Shown piece by piece: positions 24,655 to 33,367 of a stretch of DNA of 64,000 nt. A model generated the notes under the pieces. That model searched no databases. It saw nothing but the letters and a program-made list of their open reading frames with translations, and had not been told where the DNA came from. Numbering within the stretch: the first letter of the stretch is position 1; each line of letters starts with the position of its first letter. The position numbers were made by a program, and so were the translations under genes. Source of the stretch: Algibacter luteus (GTDB lineage: Bacteria; Bacteroidota; Bacteroidia; Flavobacteriales; Flavobacteriaceae); contig NZ_FQYK01000001.1 in NCBI RefSeq assembly GCF_900141715.1, positions 682,001 to 746,000 on the forward strand, written 5' to 3'.

Positions 24655-25542
24655 ATGAAACGAACAGTCTTTTTCATTACATTACTTAGCCTACAATTAT
24701 GCCTTTCTCAAACCTTAAATCACATAGAATTTGATGAAAAAGGAAACGAAGTTTTACTCGGAGAAATAAACAAAAGTGGATTAACGAGCAACTCCTTTAA
24801 TTCTTGGTTTTCTGAAAATCATGACCATTATTTAGTCAATAAAGCTATAATTAAAAAGCTAAAAGATTCTTTAAAAGAATATGAAATAAAAGTATTTTTA
24901 GGTACTTGGTGTGGCGATAGTAAAAAGGAAGTCCCTAGGTTTTACAGAATCATAGAAGCTGCCAAATTTCCGGATAGCCAATTGCAAGTCATTGCTGTTA
25001 ATAAAACCAATGAGGCTTATAAGCAAAATCCGAATCATGAAGAAAAAGGGTTAAACATTCATCGTGTACCAACATTCATCTTTTACAAAAATGGCAAAGA
25101 AGTTAATCGCATTGTAGAGCATCCAAAAGAAACCTTGGAGCGCGATATGTGGAGTATCATTACTGATAACAAATACACACCAAATTATGTGGCCGCCAAT
25201 TATATGGAAAATCTGCTAAAAACAAAATCGATAGACAGTTTAAAACTTGATGAAGCAAATTTGTTACCAAAACTAGCGGAATATGTAAAAGGGAGTAGAG
25301 AACTTAATACGTATGGTTATTCATTATTACGATCAAAACAAATAGAGAAGGCATTATATATTTTCGATTTGAATACTAAAATATTCCCTTATAAACATAA
25401 TGTATACGACAGTTTGGGTGAAGCTTACTTTGAAGCAAAAAACCACAACGAAGCGTTAAAAAATTATTACAAAGTTTTAAGTCTAAAACCTGATGATAGT
25501 AATGCTTTGGAGATGATTGAGAAGATTAAGTTAAAAACATAA
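24655..25542 (+). CDS. Thioredoxin-fold protein with C-terminal TPR
   Basis: A 295-residue exported protein (signal peptide about 1-18, LSLQLCLSQT). The thioredoxin-like domain holds FLGTWCGDSKKEVPRF with a single active-site Cys at 86 (W-C-G-D-S instead of CxxC), then HRVPTFIFYKNG with the cis-Pro loop. After about residue 190 the chain turns helical and ends in a TPR-like repeat (YDSLGEAYFEAKNHNEALKNYYKVL). The missing second cysteine argues against a normal disulfide reductase; a glutaredoxin-like or structural role is possible. The ATG at 24655 was chosen because it gives a proper signal peptide; a longer frame starts at 24580 with no signal. Confidence 0.8.
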   Translation: MKRTVFFITLLSLQLCLSQTLNHIEFDEKGNEVLLGEINKSGLTSNSFNSWFSENHDHYLVNKAIIKKLKDSLKEYEIKVFLGTWCGDSKKEVPRFYRIIEAAKFPDSQLQVIAVNKTNEAYKQNPNHEEKGLNIHRVPTFIFYKNGKEVNRIVEHPKETLERDMWSIITDNKYTPNYVAANYMENLLKTKSIDSLKLDEANLLPKLAEYVKGSRELNTYGYSLLRSKQIEKALYIFDLNTKIFPYKHNVYDSLGEAYFEAKNHNEALKNYYKVLSLKPDDSNALEMIEKIKLKT

Positions 25543-25545
25543 TAA

Positions 25546-25598
25546 CTTCTCGATACAATTTTATTTCGTTACTCTTCATAAAACCACTCGAAGTGACA
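25546..25598 (-). repeat. Short hairpin repeat U, copy 1 (inverted)
   Basis: Read on the minus strand: TGTCACTTCGAGTGG, a weak A/T stem, then GTATCGAGAAG. It lies immediately downstream of the thioredoxin-TPR gene and forms an inverted pair with copy 2 across a spacer of about 31 bp. The arm TTCTCGATACAATTT matches the complement of copy 2's arm perfectly over 15 bases. Confidence 0.85.
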
Positions 25599-25629
25599 AT
25601 CGAGCTTCAAAGTCACTTAATAACAACGA

Positions 25630-25675
25630 TGTCAGTTCGAGTGATTTCGATGTTTTATCGAAATTGTATCGAGAA
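25630..25675 (+). repeat. Short hairpin repeat U, copy 2
   Basis: TGTCAGTTCGAGTG, then a perfect internal stem ATTTCGAT/ATCGAAAT with a GTTTT loop, then GTATCGAGAA. It ends at the base directly before the GIY-YIG stop codon. Confidence 0.88.
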
Positions 25676-25972
25676 CTAATTAGAATTAAATTTCTTCTTT
25701 GAAAGATTAGGTAACTTCTCAAATTCATTATTAATCAATGCCTCCTTTTTTGCTTTAGACCATTTTTTTATTTGCTTTTCAGTATTAATAGCAATACTTG
25801 GTTCAGTGAATTCAGCATAAAACTCTAATGAAATCGGTGTTCTAGAAAATGTATAGCTTTCTTTATGTTTCCCTGTTTTATGTTCCAGATAACGCTTTTC
25901 AAGATCAGAGGTAAAACCTGTATAATAAGCACCGTCAGAGCATTTTAAAATGTAAACAAAGTAAATTTTCAT
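25676..25972 (-). CDS. GIY-YIG nuclease family protein
   Basis: A 98-residue single-domain GIY-YIG protein. The GIY half is FVYILK at 5-10, the YIG half YYTGFTSDLEKR at 16-27, with the probable catalytic Tyr17, Arg27 and His31, and the metal-binding Glu65 in NTEKQIKKW. This is the UPF0213/YhbQ-like stand-alone type, for which a DNA nuclease or repair role is assumed. The gene is tightly framed by copies of a short dispersed repeat: copy 2 touches its stop codon and copy 3 lies 13 bp before its start, in opposite orientations. Such an arrangement suggests an association between nuclease and repeats (see findings). The start is the ATG at 25972. Confidence 0.9.
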   Translation of the reverse strand: MKIYFVYILKCSDGAYYTGFTSDLEKRYLEHKTGKHKESYTFSRTPISLEFYAEFTEPSIAINTEKQIKKWSKAKKEALINNEFEKLPNLSKKKFNSN

Positions 25973-25985
25973 AAATAAAGATAAA

Positions 25986-26030
25986 CTTCCCGATACGATT
26001 CTGAGAAAAACAGAATCACTCGAAGTGACA
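25986..26030 (-). repeat. Short hairpin repeat U, copy 3 (inverted)
   Basis: On the minus strand: TGTCACTTCGAGTGATTCTG, a poly-T-rich loop, then CAGAATC and GTATCGGGAAG. The internal stem GATTCTG/CAGAATC is perfect over seven bases and differs from the stems of the other copies. It ends two bases before the stop codon of the MutS-like gene. Confidence 0.88.
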
Positions 26031-26032
26031 AC

Positions 26033-27823
26033 CTAAACAATCTCCATTTTCTTCAATAAAAAGGAAGCATTCATATTCTGGCAAACCCCTTGTTTTAGCT
26101 TATAATCGAAGTAGAGTTCGTCATTGACGATTTCAGCATCGAAATAATAGTTTTTCACGTCTTCCAGCTCTTGTTCAATTTCGCATAAACTTAAATCGTG
26201 GGTTGCAATAATTCCTGTTGCGTTTGAAGCCACTAATTTTTCTACAAACTTTCTAGATCCAATCGCCTTGTCGGTACTATTTGTGCCTTTCAAAATTTCA
26301 TCTAAAACAATAAAATAAGGTTCTTGCTTTATAGCATCAACGATATATTTCAGGCGTGTTAATTCTGAAAAGAAATACGAACTATCATCGGTTAAAGAAT
26401 CGGTTGTTCGCATACTAGTTATCAATTTTACAGGTGAATATTTGCTAGTTTTTGCACAAACAGGCAAGCCAACATTCGCCATAACAATATGCAGTGAAAC
26501 CGTTCTTAAAAAAGTACTTTTCCCTGCCATATTTGCACCAGTAACTATATAAAACTGTTCGTTTTCGATGGTTAAATCACTATCAACTCGCTTCTCAAGA
26601 TTTAATAGTGGATGCCCTAATTCTTCTGCGTTTATTACAGAACCGTGCTTAACTATTTCTGGCAAGATAAACTTTGGATGATTAAACGCATAGTTCCCTA
26701 AAGAGTTATAAGCATCGAAAAATGAAACCACTTCAAACCAGTCGGCAACCTTATCGCCATAAGTTTCAATCCATTTTTCAATACGATATGCATTTTTAAC
26801 ATCCGTTAGAAAATAACCATTACCAAAAATGGCTCCGATTAAATTATTTCGATTATCTAAAGAATCCAAAGATCTTGAAAGCTCCTTGAAAATCTGAGAG
26901 GCCTTTGTATTTCCGGACTGAATCTGTTGCTTTTTTGATTGTAATAATTCTGAGGTAAACGATTCGTTTTCAATCAAATCGAGTAACTGTGCATATTGTC
27001 TAAAGGTGTCTCTAACTTTATCTGTATTTGAAGCAAGTACATTTATTTTTTTTAGATATTTCCCTGTGATTGCTAAACCTAATAATAGCCAATATCCAAT
27101 TAAAGCAGGATACGTAATCATATTTAAAAGGATAAGAACAAATAAAACCACAGAAATTATGGTAAAAGCCATGGGAACCCAAGACATGATTTTAGGCATA
27201 AAAGTTTTATGATTCTGCAACCAGTTTATAATTTTGTAAGCAGGTGTTTCAACATGAACTAAGCTTGCGGTAGCTGAATAATACTGACGCCATTTTGGTT
27301 TCTCACTTAATTCTTTTATGGCTTCTTGCCGTTTTAAAATGCCAAGTATATCATTTGCTTTTAGGGCATTTGCGAGTTCCTCAGTGCCTTCTTGAATACG
27401 CGTTCTATTAATGAATTGAAAGAAAGAACCTCGCCCGAACAAATCAATATCTAAACTGTAATAATGCTTCGGGTTTTGAAATTCAGAGCCATCCGCCCTT
27501 TGATGAAAATCGCCTTTTGCAATTTCTAATTCCTCAGAATTAATTTCGACCAATGCCGAATTAAAATCTCGAAGTCGCTTTACATCGGTGTATTTGGAAA
27601 GCAAATAAATAAATACAACTGTACCTAAAATTGCAATAGGAATAGCTATTTGCCATTGTTCGAAAAAGAAATAAATTCCAAAGCCTGTTGCTAAAAAAAC
27701 TAGTAATCGTAGAGTGCTAAGAAGCGTCATTTCTTTATAGAGCCTAACCACTTCAATTTGATAGCGTTCTATATGGGTTTTATAATATTTTAAAGGATTT
27801 TTCATCAATTTAATTTCAACCAT
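26033..27823 (-). CDS. Membrane-anchored MutS-like ATPase
   Basis: A 596-residue protein with the C-terminal ATPase of the MutS family: P-loop TGANMAGKST (428-437), DDSSYFFSEL, the Walker B strand PYFIVLDEILKGTNSTDKA and the ATHDL switch. The N-terminal part is unlike mismatch-repair MutS: it has no mismatch-binding domain I can see but two membrane segments near residues 35-75 and another pair near 220-260. It is the Bacteroidota 'MutS domain V' membrane type, whose function is unknown; classical mismatch repair is unlikely. An ATG at 27805 (starting KNPLKYYK) is an equally possible start. Confidence 0.82.
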   Translation of the reverse strand: MVEIKLMKNPLKYYKTHIERYQIEVVRLYKEMTLLSTLRLLVFLATGFGIYFFFEQWQIAIPIAILGTVVFIYLLSKYTDVKRLRDFNSALVEINSEELEIAKGDFHQRADGSEFQNPKHYYSLDIDLFGRGSFFQFINRTRIQEGTEELANALKANDILGILKRQEAIKELSEKPKWRQYYSATASLVHVETPAYKIINWLQNHKTFMPKIMSWVPMAFTIISVVLFVLILLNMITYPALIGYWLLLGLAITGKYLKKINVLASNTDKVRDTFRQYAQLLDLIENESFTSELLQSKKQQIQSGNTKASQIFKELSRSLDSLDNRNNLIGAIFGNGYFLTDVKNAYRIEKWIETYGDKVADWFEVVSFFDAYNSLGNYAFNHPKFILPEIVKHGSVINAEELGHPLLNLEKRVDSDLTIENEQFYIVTGANMAGKSTFLRTVSLHIVMANVGLPVCAKTSKYSPVKLITSMRTTDSLTDDSSYFFSELTRLKYIVDAIKQEPYFIVLDEILKGTNSTDKAIGSRKFVEKLVASNATGIIATHDLSLCEIEQELEDVKNYYFDAEIVNDELYFDYKLKQGVCQNMNASFLLKKMEIV

Positions 27824-27831
27824 AAAGAAAC

Positions 27832-27861
27832 AAAAAAGCCCCGAAATTTATCGAGGCTTTA
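27832..27861 (-). terminator. Intrinsic terminator of the zinc metallopeptidase gene
   Basis: On the minus strand the stem AAAGCCTCGA/TTCGGGGCTTT, with one mismatch, is followed by TTTTTT, about 19 bp after the stop at 27880. Confidence 0.75.
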
Positions 27862-27879
27862 CTTATTTTTCTATATTAT

Positions 27880-28575
27880 TTAATCTCTTCCGCCAAATAC
27901 CTGAAGCGCCCAATACATGAGGTTAGCTAATGCACCAATAGCAGCTACTAGATATGTTCTTGCTGCCCATTTTAAAGCATCTTCAGAACCTTTGTATTCA
28001 TCTGGAGTTACCATATTTTTATTCTTTAACCAAGCTAATGCTCTGTTACTAGCGTCGTACTCCACAGGTAAGGTGATAAAGCTAAAAAGTGTTGCAGCTC
28101 CCATAAATACTACACCTATAACGGCTACCCACCAGCCTAAACCTAAACCAGCAGCACCACCTAAGACTAAACCTCCAATGATTAACCATTGAGACATACT
28201 AGAAGTTACACTAACAACAGGAACTAAGGTAGAACGCATTTGTAACCAACTATAAGCCTGAGCGTGTTGTACAGCATGCCCACATTCGTGTGCTGCAACC
28301 GCTGCCGCCGCCGCATTACGTTGATTGTAAACCGCTTCACTTAAATTTACTGTTTTATTTTTAGGATTGTAATGGTCTGTTAATCGCCCCGGCGTTGAAA
28401 TAACCTCTACATCATAAATGCCATGGTCTGACAACATTTTTTCAGCAATTTCAGCACCACTCATTCCGTTTCTAAGTTGTTCTTTAGAATACTTGTCAAA
28501 TTTTCGTTTTAAAGTATTGCTTACTGCCCAACTTACTAAGGCAATTGCCCCAATTAATATATAATATCCAATCAT
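27880..28575 (-). CDS. Neutral zinc metallopeptidase, membrane (YugP family)
   Basis: A 231-residue membrane protease of the DUF232/YugP family. The catalytic zinc motif HECGH occupies 96-100, preceded by the family segment NRNAAAAAVAA and followed by three hydrophobic segments. An N-terminal hydrophobic stretch (about 1-20) anchors it. The active site should face the cytoplasm or the membrane border; natural substrates are unknown. It is a single gene with a terminator downstream. Confidence 0.9.
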   Translation of the reverse strand: MIGYYILIGAIALVSWAVSNTLKRKFDKYSKEQLRNGMSGAEIAEKMLSDHGIYDVEVISTPGRLTDHYNPKNKTVNLSEAVYNQRNAAAAAVAAHECGHAVQHAQAYSWLQMRSTLVPVVSVTSSMSQWLIIGGLVLGGAAGLGLGWWVAVIGVVFMGAATLFSFITLPVEYDASNRALAWLKNKNMVTPDEYKGSEDALKWAARTYLVAAIGALANLMYWALQVFGGRD

Positions 28576-28662
28576 TGTTTTTAAATTTTAAATTCTAATA
28601 TAATATATCAAAAATAACGCCATTTTTTCAATCTGAATAATTGTCAGTACCATTATATATTG

Positions 28663-28703
28663 AAAAACGCCTAAAGCTTTAAAATAAAGCATTTAGGCGT
28701 TTA
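28663..28703 (-). terminator. Intrinsic terminator of ald
   Basis: A long near-perfect stem, AAACGCCTAAA and its complement, with one bulge and loop ATTTTA, is followed on the minus strand by a T-run; about 25 bp after the ald stop. Confidence 0.82.
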
Positions 28704-28727
28704 AATAACACTTTAAAACTAATACTA

Positions 28728-29822
28728 TTAGCTCATTTCCATTTCAAAAGCTTCGGCGATTTCTTTGTAAACAATTTTACCATTTACAATATTCAACCCT
28801 TTTGATAATGCTTTATTCTTTTTACAAGCTTTTTCCCATCCATCATTAGCCAATTGAATAACATAAGGCAACGTTACGTTAGTCAGTGCCATAGTAGACG
28901 TGTAAGGCACTGCACCAGGCATGTTTGCCACACTATAATGCACAACCTCATCAATAATATATGTTGGATCTTGGTGCGTAGTTGGTTTGGTAGTTTCAAA
29001 ACACCCGCCTTGATCTACAGCTACGTCAACCATTACAGTTCCCGGACGCATATCTTTCAACATGTCTCTAGTAATTAATTTAGGTGCTTTGGCACCTTTA
29101 ATCAATACACCACCAATAATTAAATCGGCATCTTTTATATGTTTTCTAATGTTGTACTCGCTAGAGAATTCGCTTATCACATTATTTGGCATAGAATCAC
29201 TTACATAACGAAGTGCCTTCATGTTAATATCCATAATGATTACATAAGCACCCAAACCTGATGCCATTTTTGCAGCTTGATAACCTACAATACCAGCACC
29301 TAAAATAAGTACTTTTGCAGGTGGCACACCTGGAACACCTCCCAATAAAATACCACGCCCTTTAATTGGTTTTTCTAGGTATTTGGCACCTTGCTGAACA
29401 GACATTCTTCCTGCTACTTCAGACATTGGGATTAATAATGGCAATGTACCATCTTTATTTTCAACTGTTTCATAAGCAATACAAATTGCTTTGCTCTCAA
29501 TCATTGCATTGGTTAACACCTCGCTCGACGCAAAATGAAAATAAGTAAACACCACTTGATTTGACTTGATTAATTTATATTCAGGCTCAATAGGCTCCTT
29601 AACTTTCACGATCATTTCGGCAGTGTCATAAACCTCCTCAATGGTATCAAGAATAGTGGCACCAGCCTCAATATAATCTTCATCTAAAAATCCGCTATTA
29701 AAACCAGCGTTTTTTTGAACATAAACGGAATGATTTCTTTTTGATAACTCAAATACACCAGAGGGTGTCATACCCACTCTGTTCTCATTATTTTTAATCT
29801 CGATAGGAACTCCAATTTTCAT
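28728..29822 (-). CDS. ald: Alanine dehydrogenase
   Basis: A 364-residue NAD-dependent enzyme that interconverts L-alanine and pyruvate plus ammonia. MKIGVPIEIKNNENRVGMTP is the classic family start, with the pyruvate-binding Arg and Lys; KVKEPIEPEY and VFTYFHFAS carry the catalytic Lys and His region; the NAD loop is LILGAGIVGYQAA. It can feed alanine into central metabolism or provide alanine for the cell wall. It is a single gene with a consensus promoter about 30 bp upstream and a terminator downstream. Confidence 0.94.
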   Translation of the reverse strand: MKIGVPIEIKNNENRVGMTPSGVFELSKRNHSVYVQKNAGFNSGFLDEDYIEAGATILDTIEEVYDTAEMIVKVKEPIEPEYKLIKSNQVVFTYFHFASSEVLTNAMIESKAICIAYETVENKDGTLPLLIPMSEVAGRMSVQQGAKYLEKPIKGRGILLGGVPGVPPAKVLILGAGIVGYQAAKMASGLGAYVIIMDINMKALRYVSDSMPNNVISEFSSEYNIRKHIKDADLIIGGVLIKGAKAPKLITRDMLKDMRPGTVMVDVAVDQGGCFETTKPTTHQDPTYIIDEVVHYSVANMPGAVPYTSTMALTNVTLPYVIQLANDGWEKACKKNKALSKGLNIVNGKIVYKEIAEAFEMEMS

Positions 29823-29853
29823 AAATACGATGTTTTAAGGGTAAAAACCGAAG

Positions 29854-29861
29854 CAAAATTA
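29854..29861 (-). promoter_or_regulatory. Putative -7 promoter element of ald
   Basis: TAATTTTG on the minus strand matches TAnnTTTG and lies 31 bp upstream of the ald ATG. Confidence 0.5.
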
Positions 29862-29988
29862 AAACAATAATTTTAATATTATAATCAAAATAGACTTTTT
29901 GTTAAATTTTTTTCATCAAAAAATCGATTTGAGTAATTAAACCATAATTCATATGGAGTTAGTAGGGAAATCAGAAATTGCCAAAAAC

Positions 29989-30249
29989 CTATTTTTTACC
30001 GTATGTTATCTTGAAGTAAATTAAAAGAAACGCAGAAACTACCGTAATACTATTGGCTAAAATCATCGATGGGCTATCCTTTAAAAACCCATAAATTAAC
30101 CACGCTACAATACCGACAAAAAACAGAAGCAACATGGGTAAAGACAAGCTCGACACATCTCTAGTTTTCCACGTTTTATATACTTGAGGAAGAAACGCTG
30201 CGGTAGTTAAAATGGCTGCCGTAAAACCAATAATTTCGGTAGAATTCAT
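29989..30249 (-). CDS. SemiSWEET-type sugar transporter
   Basis: An 86-residue protein with three transmembrane helices, the half-size SWEET/PQ-loop fold. The Pro-Gln pair at 21-22 in TAAFLPQVYKTWKTRD and the following SSLSLPMLLLF are the family hallmark; the asparagine-rich third helix (ANSITVVSAFLLIYF) is also typical. SemiSWEETs work as dimers that equilibrate sugars or small solutes. The gene stands alone, directly upstream of dispersed repeat copy 3. Confidence 0.88.
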   Translation of the reverse strand: MNSTEIIGFTAAILTTAAFLPQVYKTWKTRDVSSLSLPMLLLFFVGIVAWLIYGFLKDSPSMILANSITVVSAFLLIYFKITYGKK

Positions 30250-30276
30250 GTATTAATTATTGATTAGTTATTATTT

Positions 30277-30375
30277 GGGCGCCTGCCTAACGGCAAGTTA
30301 CCACAAGGGTCGGGCTATTCGTTAGATAACCTCGGTCGTTCCTCCCTGTGGGCTATCCACTGCTATCCCTAACGC
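30277..30375 (+). repeat. Dispersed repeat R, copy 3
   Basis: GGGCGCCTGCC, then GTTACCACAAGGGTCGGGCTAT, CCTCGGTCGTTCCTCCCTG, GGGCTATCCACTG and CTATCCCTAACGC. Where copy 4 has GGGCTTT, both halves here have GGGCTAT. It lies between SemiSWEET and leuS, both on the minus strand. Confidence 0.88.
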
Positions 30376-30384
30376 AAAAAAACG

Positions 30385-33207
30385 TTACCCAACAATGTTT
30401 ACAATTTTTCCAGGAACCACAATAACCTTTTTAGGTGTTCGTCCCGCCAACTGCTCTTGGGTTTTTTCGTTTGCCAACACTGTTTTTTCAATGTCTTCTT
30501 TACTCATATCTAACGGTAGTTCTAAAGTAAATCGCATTTTGCCGTTAAACGAAATCGGGTAGTTCTTGCTACTCTCCACTAAATGGCTAGCATCAAATTC
30601 TGGGAAAGGCACTGTTGCTATCGAACCATTATTCCCTAACTGACTCCATAGTTCCTCAGCAATATGCGGTGCATAAGGTGATATTAAAACCAACAAAGGC
30701 TCAAGTATGGCCTTCGATGTACATTTTTGAGCAGTCAATTCGTTTGCTGCAATCATGAAAGTAGAAACCGAAGTATTAAAAGAGAAATTCTCGATATCTT
30801 CCTGTACTTTCTTAATCGTTTTATGTAATGTTTTTAAATTGTCTTTGGTAGGTTCAGCATCGTTTACTTTAAGTCCGTTATCATCAGCATACAATTTCCA
30901 AAGTTTTTTAAGGAAACTGTGCACACCAGTTATACCTGCAGTATTCCAAGGTTTGTATTGCTCCAGTGGACCCAAAAACATTTCGTATAAGCGTAAACTA
31001 TCGGCGCCGTAATCTGATACAATGTCGTCTGGATTAACCACATTGTACTTCGATTTTGACATTTTTTCAACATCTCTACCTACTTTATAAACTCCATTTT
31101 CTAGCACAAATTTAGCATCAGCGTAATCTTCTCCAAATTCAGCATCAGCCTTTAAACCTTCTATATCCAATTCATCTGAAGCAATTACATACTTAACCTT
31201 TACGTGAATAGGCTGTACCTTTTTACCCTCAATCAATCCTAAAGACAAATAAGTTTGTGTTCCTTCTTCTCTATAAATAAAAGCACTCGTACCCAAAATC
31301 ATTCCTTGGTTAATCAACTTTTTAGCATATTCATCATGAGGCACTAAGCCTAAATCGAACATAAACTTTTGCCAAAAACGTGAGTATAATAAATGCCCTG
31401 TAGCATGCTCGCTTCCGCCAATGTATAAATCTACTTGCTGCCAATAATTAATAGCCTCTTTCGAGAAAATTTCTTTATCGTTTTGTGGGTCCATATAACG
31501 ATTAAAATATTGCGAACTACCTGCCCACCCTGGCATGGTATTCAACTCTAATGGAAATATGGCTTTACCATCAATTTTATCATTATTAACTACCGTATTA
31601 GTTTCGGTACACCAAGCCCATTTCGTGGCATTACCTAGTGGTGGCTCACCTGTTTCGGTTGGTAAATATTTTTCAACTTCTGGCAGCTCAATAGGTAAAT
31701 GTTCGGTAGCTATCATTTGTGGCATGCCATCAATATAATATACTGGGAATGGTTCTCCCCAATAACGCTGACGACTAAAAACTGCATCTCGCAAGCGGTA
31801 ATTGGTTTTTCCTTCACCTTGCCCCATTTGCTCCAATTCGTAAATAGCACGTTTTGTTGCTTTTTTATAATTCATTCCGTTAAGGAAATCGCTATTCGCA
31901 ATAACGGTTTTCTCTTTATCAGCAAATGCTTCTTCTGAAATATCAATGCCTTCAAATATATTCGGAATTGGAATATTAAAATGCTTTGCAAAATCATAAT
32001 CACGTTGGTCGCCACAAGGCACACTCATTACTGCACCTGTGCCGTAACCTGCCAATACATAATCGCCAATCCAAACTGGTATTGGCTCTTTGGTAAACGG
32101 ATGTTCCGCATAAGCGCCTGTAAAAGCTCCCGAAATGGTTTTTACATCGGCCATTCTATCGCGTTCGCTACGTTTGGCAGTGGCTAAAACATAAGCATCA
32201 ACCTCAGCTTTTTGTTCTGGCGTTGTTATTTGCGCCACCAATTCATGTTCTGGTGCCAAAGTCATAAACGACACTCCAAAAATAGTATCAGGACGTGTTG
32301 TAAAAACGTCTATAACTTCATTATGACCAACAATATTAAAAGTTACTGCAGCACCAACAGATTTTCCAATCCAGTTACGCTGACTTTCCTTTAAAGAATC
32401 CGTCCAATCTATAGTATCTAAACCTTGAAGCAAACGTTCCGCGTAAGCAGAAATACGCATACTCCATTGGGTCATTTTTTTTCTAATTACTGGGTGTCCG
32501 CCACGTTCAGAAACACCGTTTACAATTTCATCATTCGCTAAAACCGTTCCTAATGCAGGACACCAATTCACTTCGGTTTCTGCTAAATACGTCAATCTGT
32601 ATTGTAATAATAATTCTTGTTGCTTTTTGGAATCAAAACGAATCCAATCTTCGGCTGTAAATGGCTCGATAGCATCATCGCAAACAGCATTTACATTTAA
32701 ATTTCCTTCAGAAGCAAATATTTTTTCTAATTCTGTAATGGCTTCAGCCTTATCTGAATCCTTATTGTACCAAGAATTGAACAATTGAATAAAAATCCAT
32801 TGCGTCCATTTGTAATAACTCGGATCGGATGTACGAACTTCTCGAGACCAATCAAAAGAAAATCCGATTTGATCTAACTGACGGCGGTAGGTTTTTATAT
32901 TTTCGGCAGTTGTAATAGCAGGATGCTGCCCAGTTTGAATAGCATACTGTTCCGCAGGCAAACCAAAACTATCATAACCTTGAGGATGCAAAACATTAAA
33001 ACCTTGATGACGTTTATAACGCGCATAAATATCTGAAGCAATATAACCTAACGGATGCCCAACATGAAGTCCTGCACCACTTGGGTAAGGAAACATATCC
33101 AAAACGTAAAATTTTGGCTTATCGCTATTATTTTCGGCTTTAAAAGTTTCGTTTTTGGCCCAATAGTCTTGCCATTTTTTCTCGATTTTATTGAAATCGT
33201 ACCTCAT
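30385..33207 (-). CDS. leuS: Leucyl-tRNA synthetase
   Basis: A 940-residue class I synthetase that charges tRNA-Leu. The HIGH-type motif is HVGHPLGY near residue 49, the KMSKS loop is KMSKSKYN near 719, and the large editing insertion CP1 spans about 240-440 with TTRPDTIFGVSF and the following YGTGAVMSVPCGDQRD. The anticodon-binding domain lies after residue 790. The length is typical of the Bacteroidota branch. A consensus promoter is about 30 bp upstream. The identity is certain. Confidence 0.98.
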   Translation of the reverse strand: MRYDFNKIEKKWQDYWAKNETFKAENNSDKPKFYVLDMFPYPSGAGLHVGHPLGYIASDIYARYKRHQGFNVLHPQGYDSFGLPAEQYAIQTGQHPAITTAENIKTYRRQLDQIGFSFDWSREVRTSDPSYYKWTQWIFIQLFNSWYNKDSDKAEAITELEKIFASEGNLNVNAVCDDAIEPFTAEDWIRFDSKKQQELLLQYRLTYLAETEVNWCPALGTVLANDEIVNGVSERGGHPVIRKKMTQWSMRISAYAERLLQGLDTIDWTDSLKESQRNWIGKSVGAAVTFNIVGHNEVIDVFTTRPDTIFGVSFMTLAPEHELVAQITTPEQKAEVDAYVLATAKRSERDRMADVKTISGAFTGAYAEHPFTKEPIPVWIGDYVLAGYGTGAVMSVPCGDQRDYDFAKHFNIPIPNIFEGIDISEEAFADKEKTVIANSDFLNGMNYKKATKRAIYELEQMGQGEGKTNYRLRDAVFSRQRYWGEPFPVYYIDGMPQMIATEHLPIELPEVEKYLPTETGEPPLGNATKWAWCTETNTVVNNDKIDGKAIFPLELNTMPGWAGSSQYFNRYMDPQNDKEIFSKEAINYWQQVDLYIGGSEHATGHLLYSRFWQKFMFDLGLVPHDEYAKKLINQGMILGTSAFIYREEGTQTYLSLGLIEGKKVQPIHVKVKYVIASDELDIEGLKADAEFGEDYADAKFVLENGVYKVGRDVEKMSKSKYNVVNPDDIVSDYGADSLRLYEMFLGPLEQYKPWNTAGITGVHSFLKKLWKLYADDNGLKVNDAEPTKDNLKTLHKTIKKVQEDIENFSFNTSVSTFMIAANELTAQKCTSKAILEPLLVLISPYAPHIAEELWSQLGNNGSIATVPFPEFDASHLVESSKNYPISFNGKMRFTLELPLDMSKEDIEKTVLANEKTQEQLAGRTPKKVIVVPGKIVNIVG

Positions 33208-33235
33208 GTTCCTATATTTCTACTTTTTTAAAGCG

Positions 33236-33243
33236 CAAATTTA
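33236..33243 (-). promoter_or_regulatory. Putative -7 promoter element of leuS
   Basis: TAAATTTG on the minus strand matches TAnnTTTG, 28 bp upstream of the leuS ATG. Confidence 0.45.
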
Positions 33244-33367
33244 CGCTTTCTACAGAAAACATAAAGCGTTTCTTAACTATTTAATGAATTTGGAACCTCG
33301 GTAATGATTTATTAGGTTTCGCTTTAAAAAGCAATTCGTAATTTCGCCACTTTTAAGGCAATTTGAT

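Noticed and set aside
25543-25675. A CRISPR array in the repeat-rich gap
   Set aside because: The repeats are inverted, few and vary in their middle; there is no regular spacer pattern or cas gene.
25676-25972. GIY-YIG gene as a homing endonuclease or intron-encoded nuclease
   Set aside because: It is a single small domain without a DNA-recognition domain or intron signs, and the neighbouring genes are intact.
31535-32394. Several 60-80 codon frames on the + strand inside leuS
   Set aside because: They are antisense shadows of a highly conserved gene; none has a start, family motif or codon pattern of its own.
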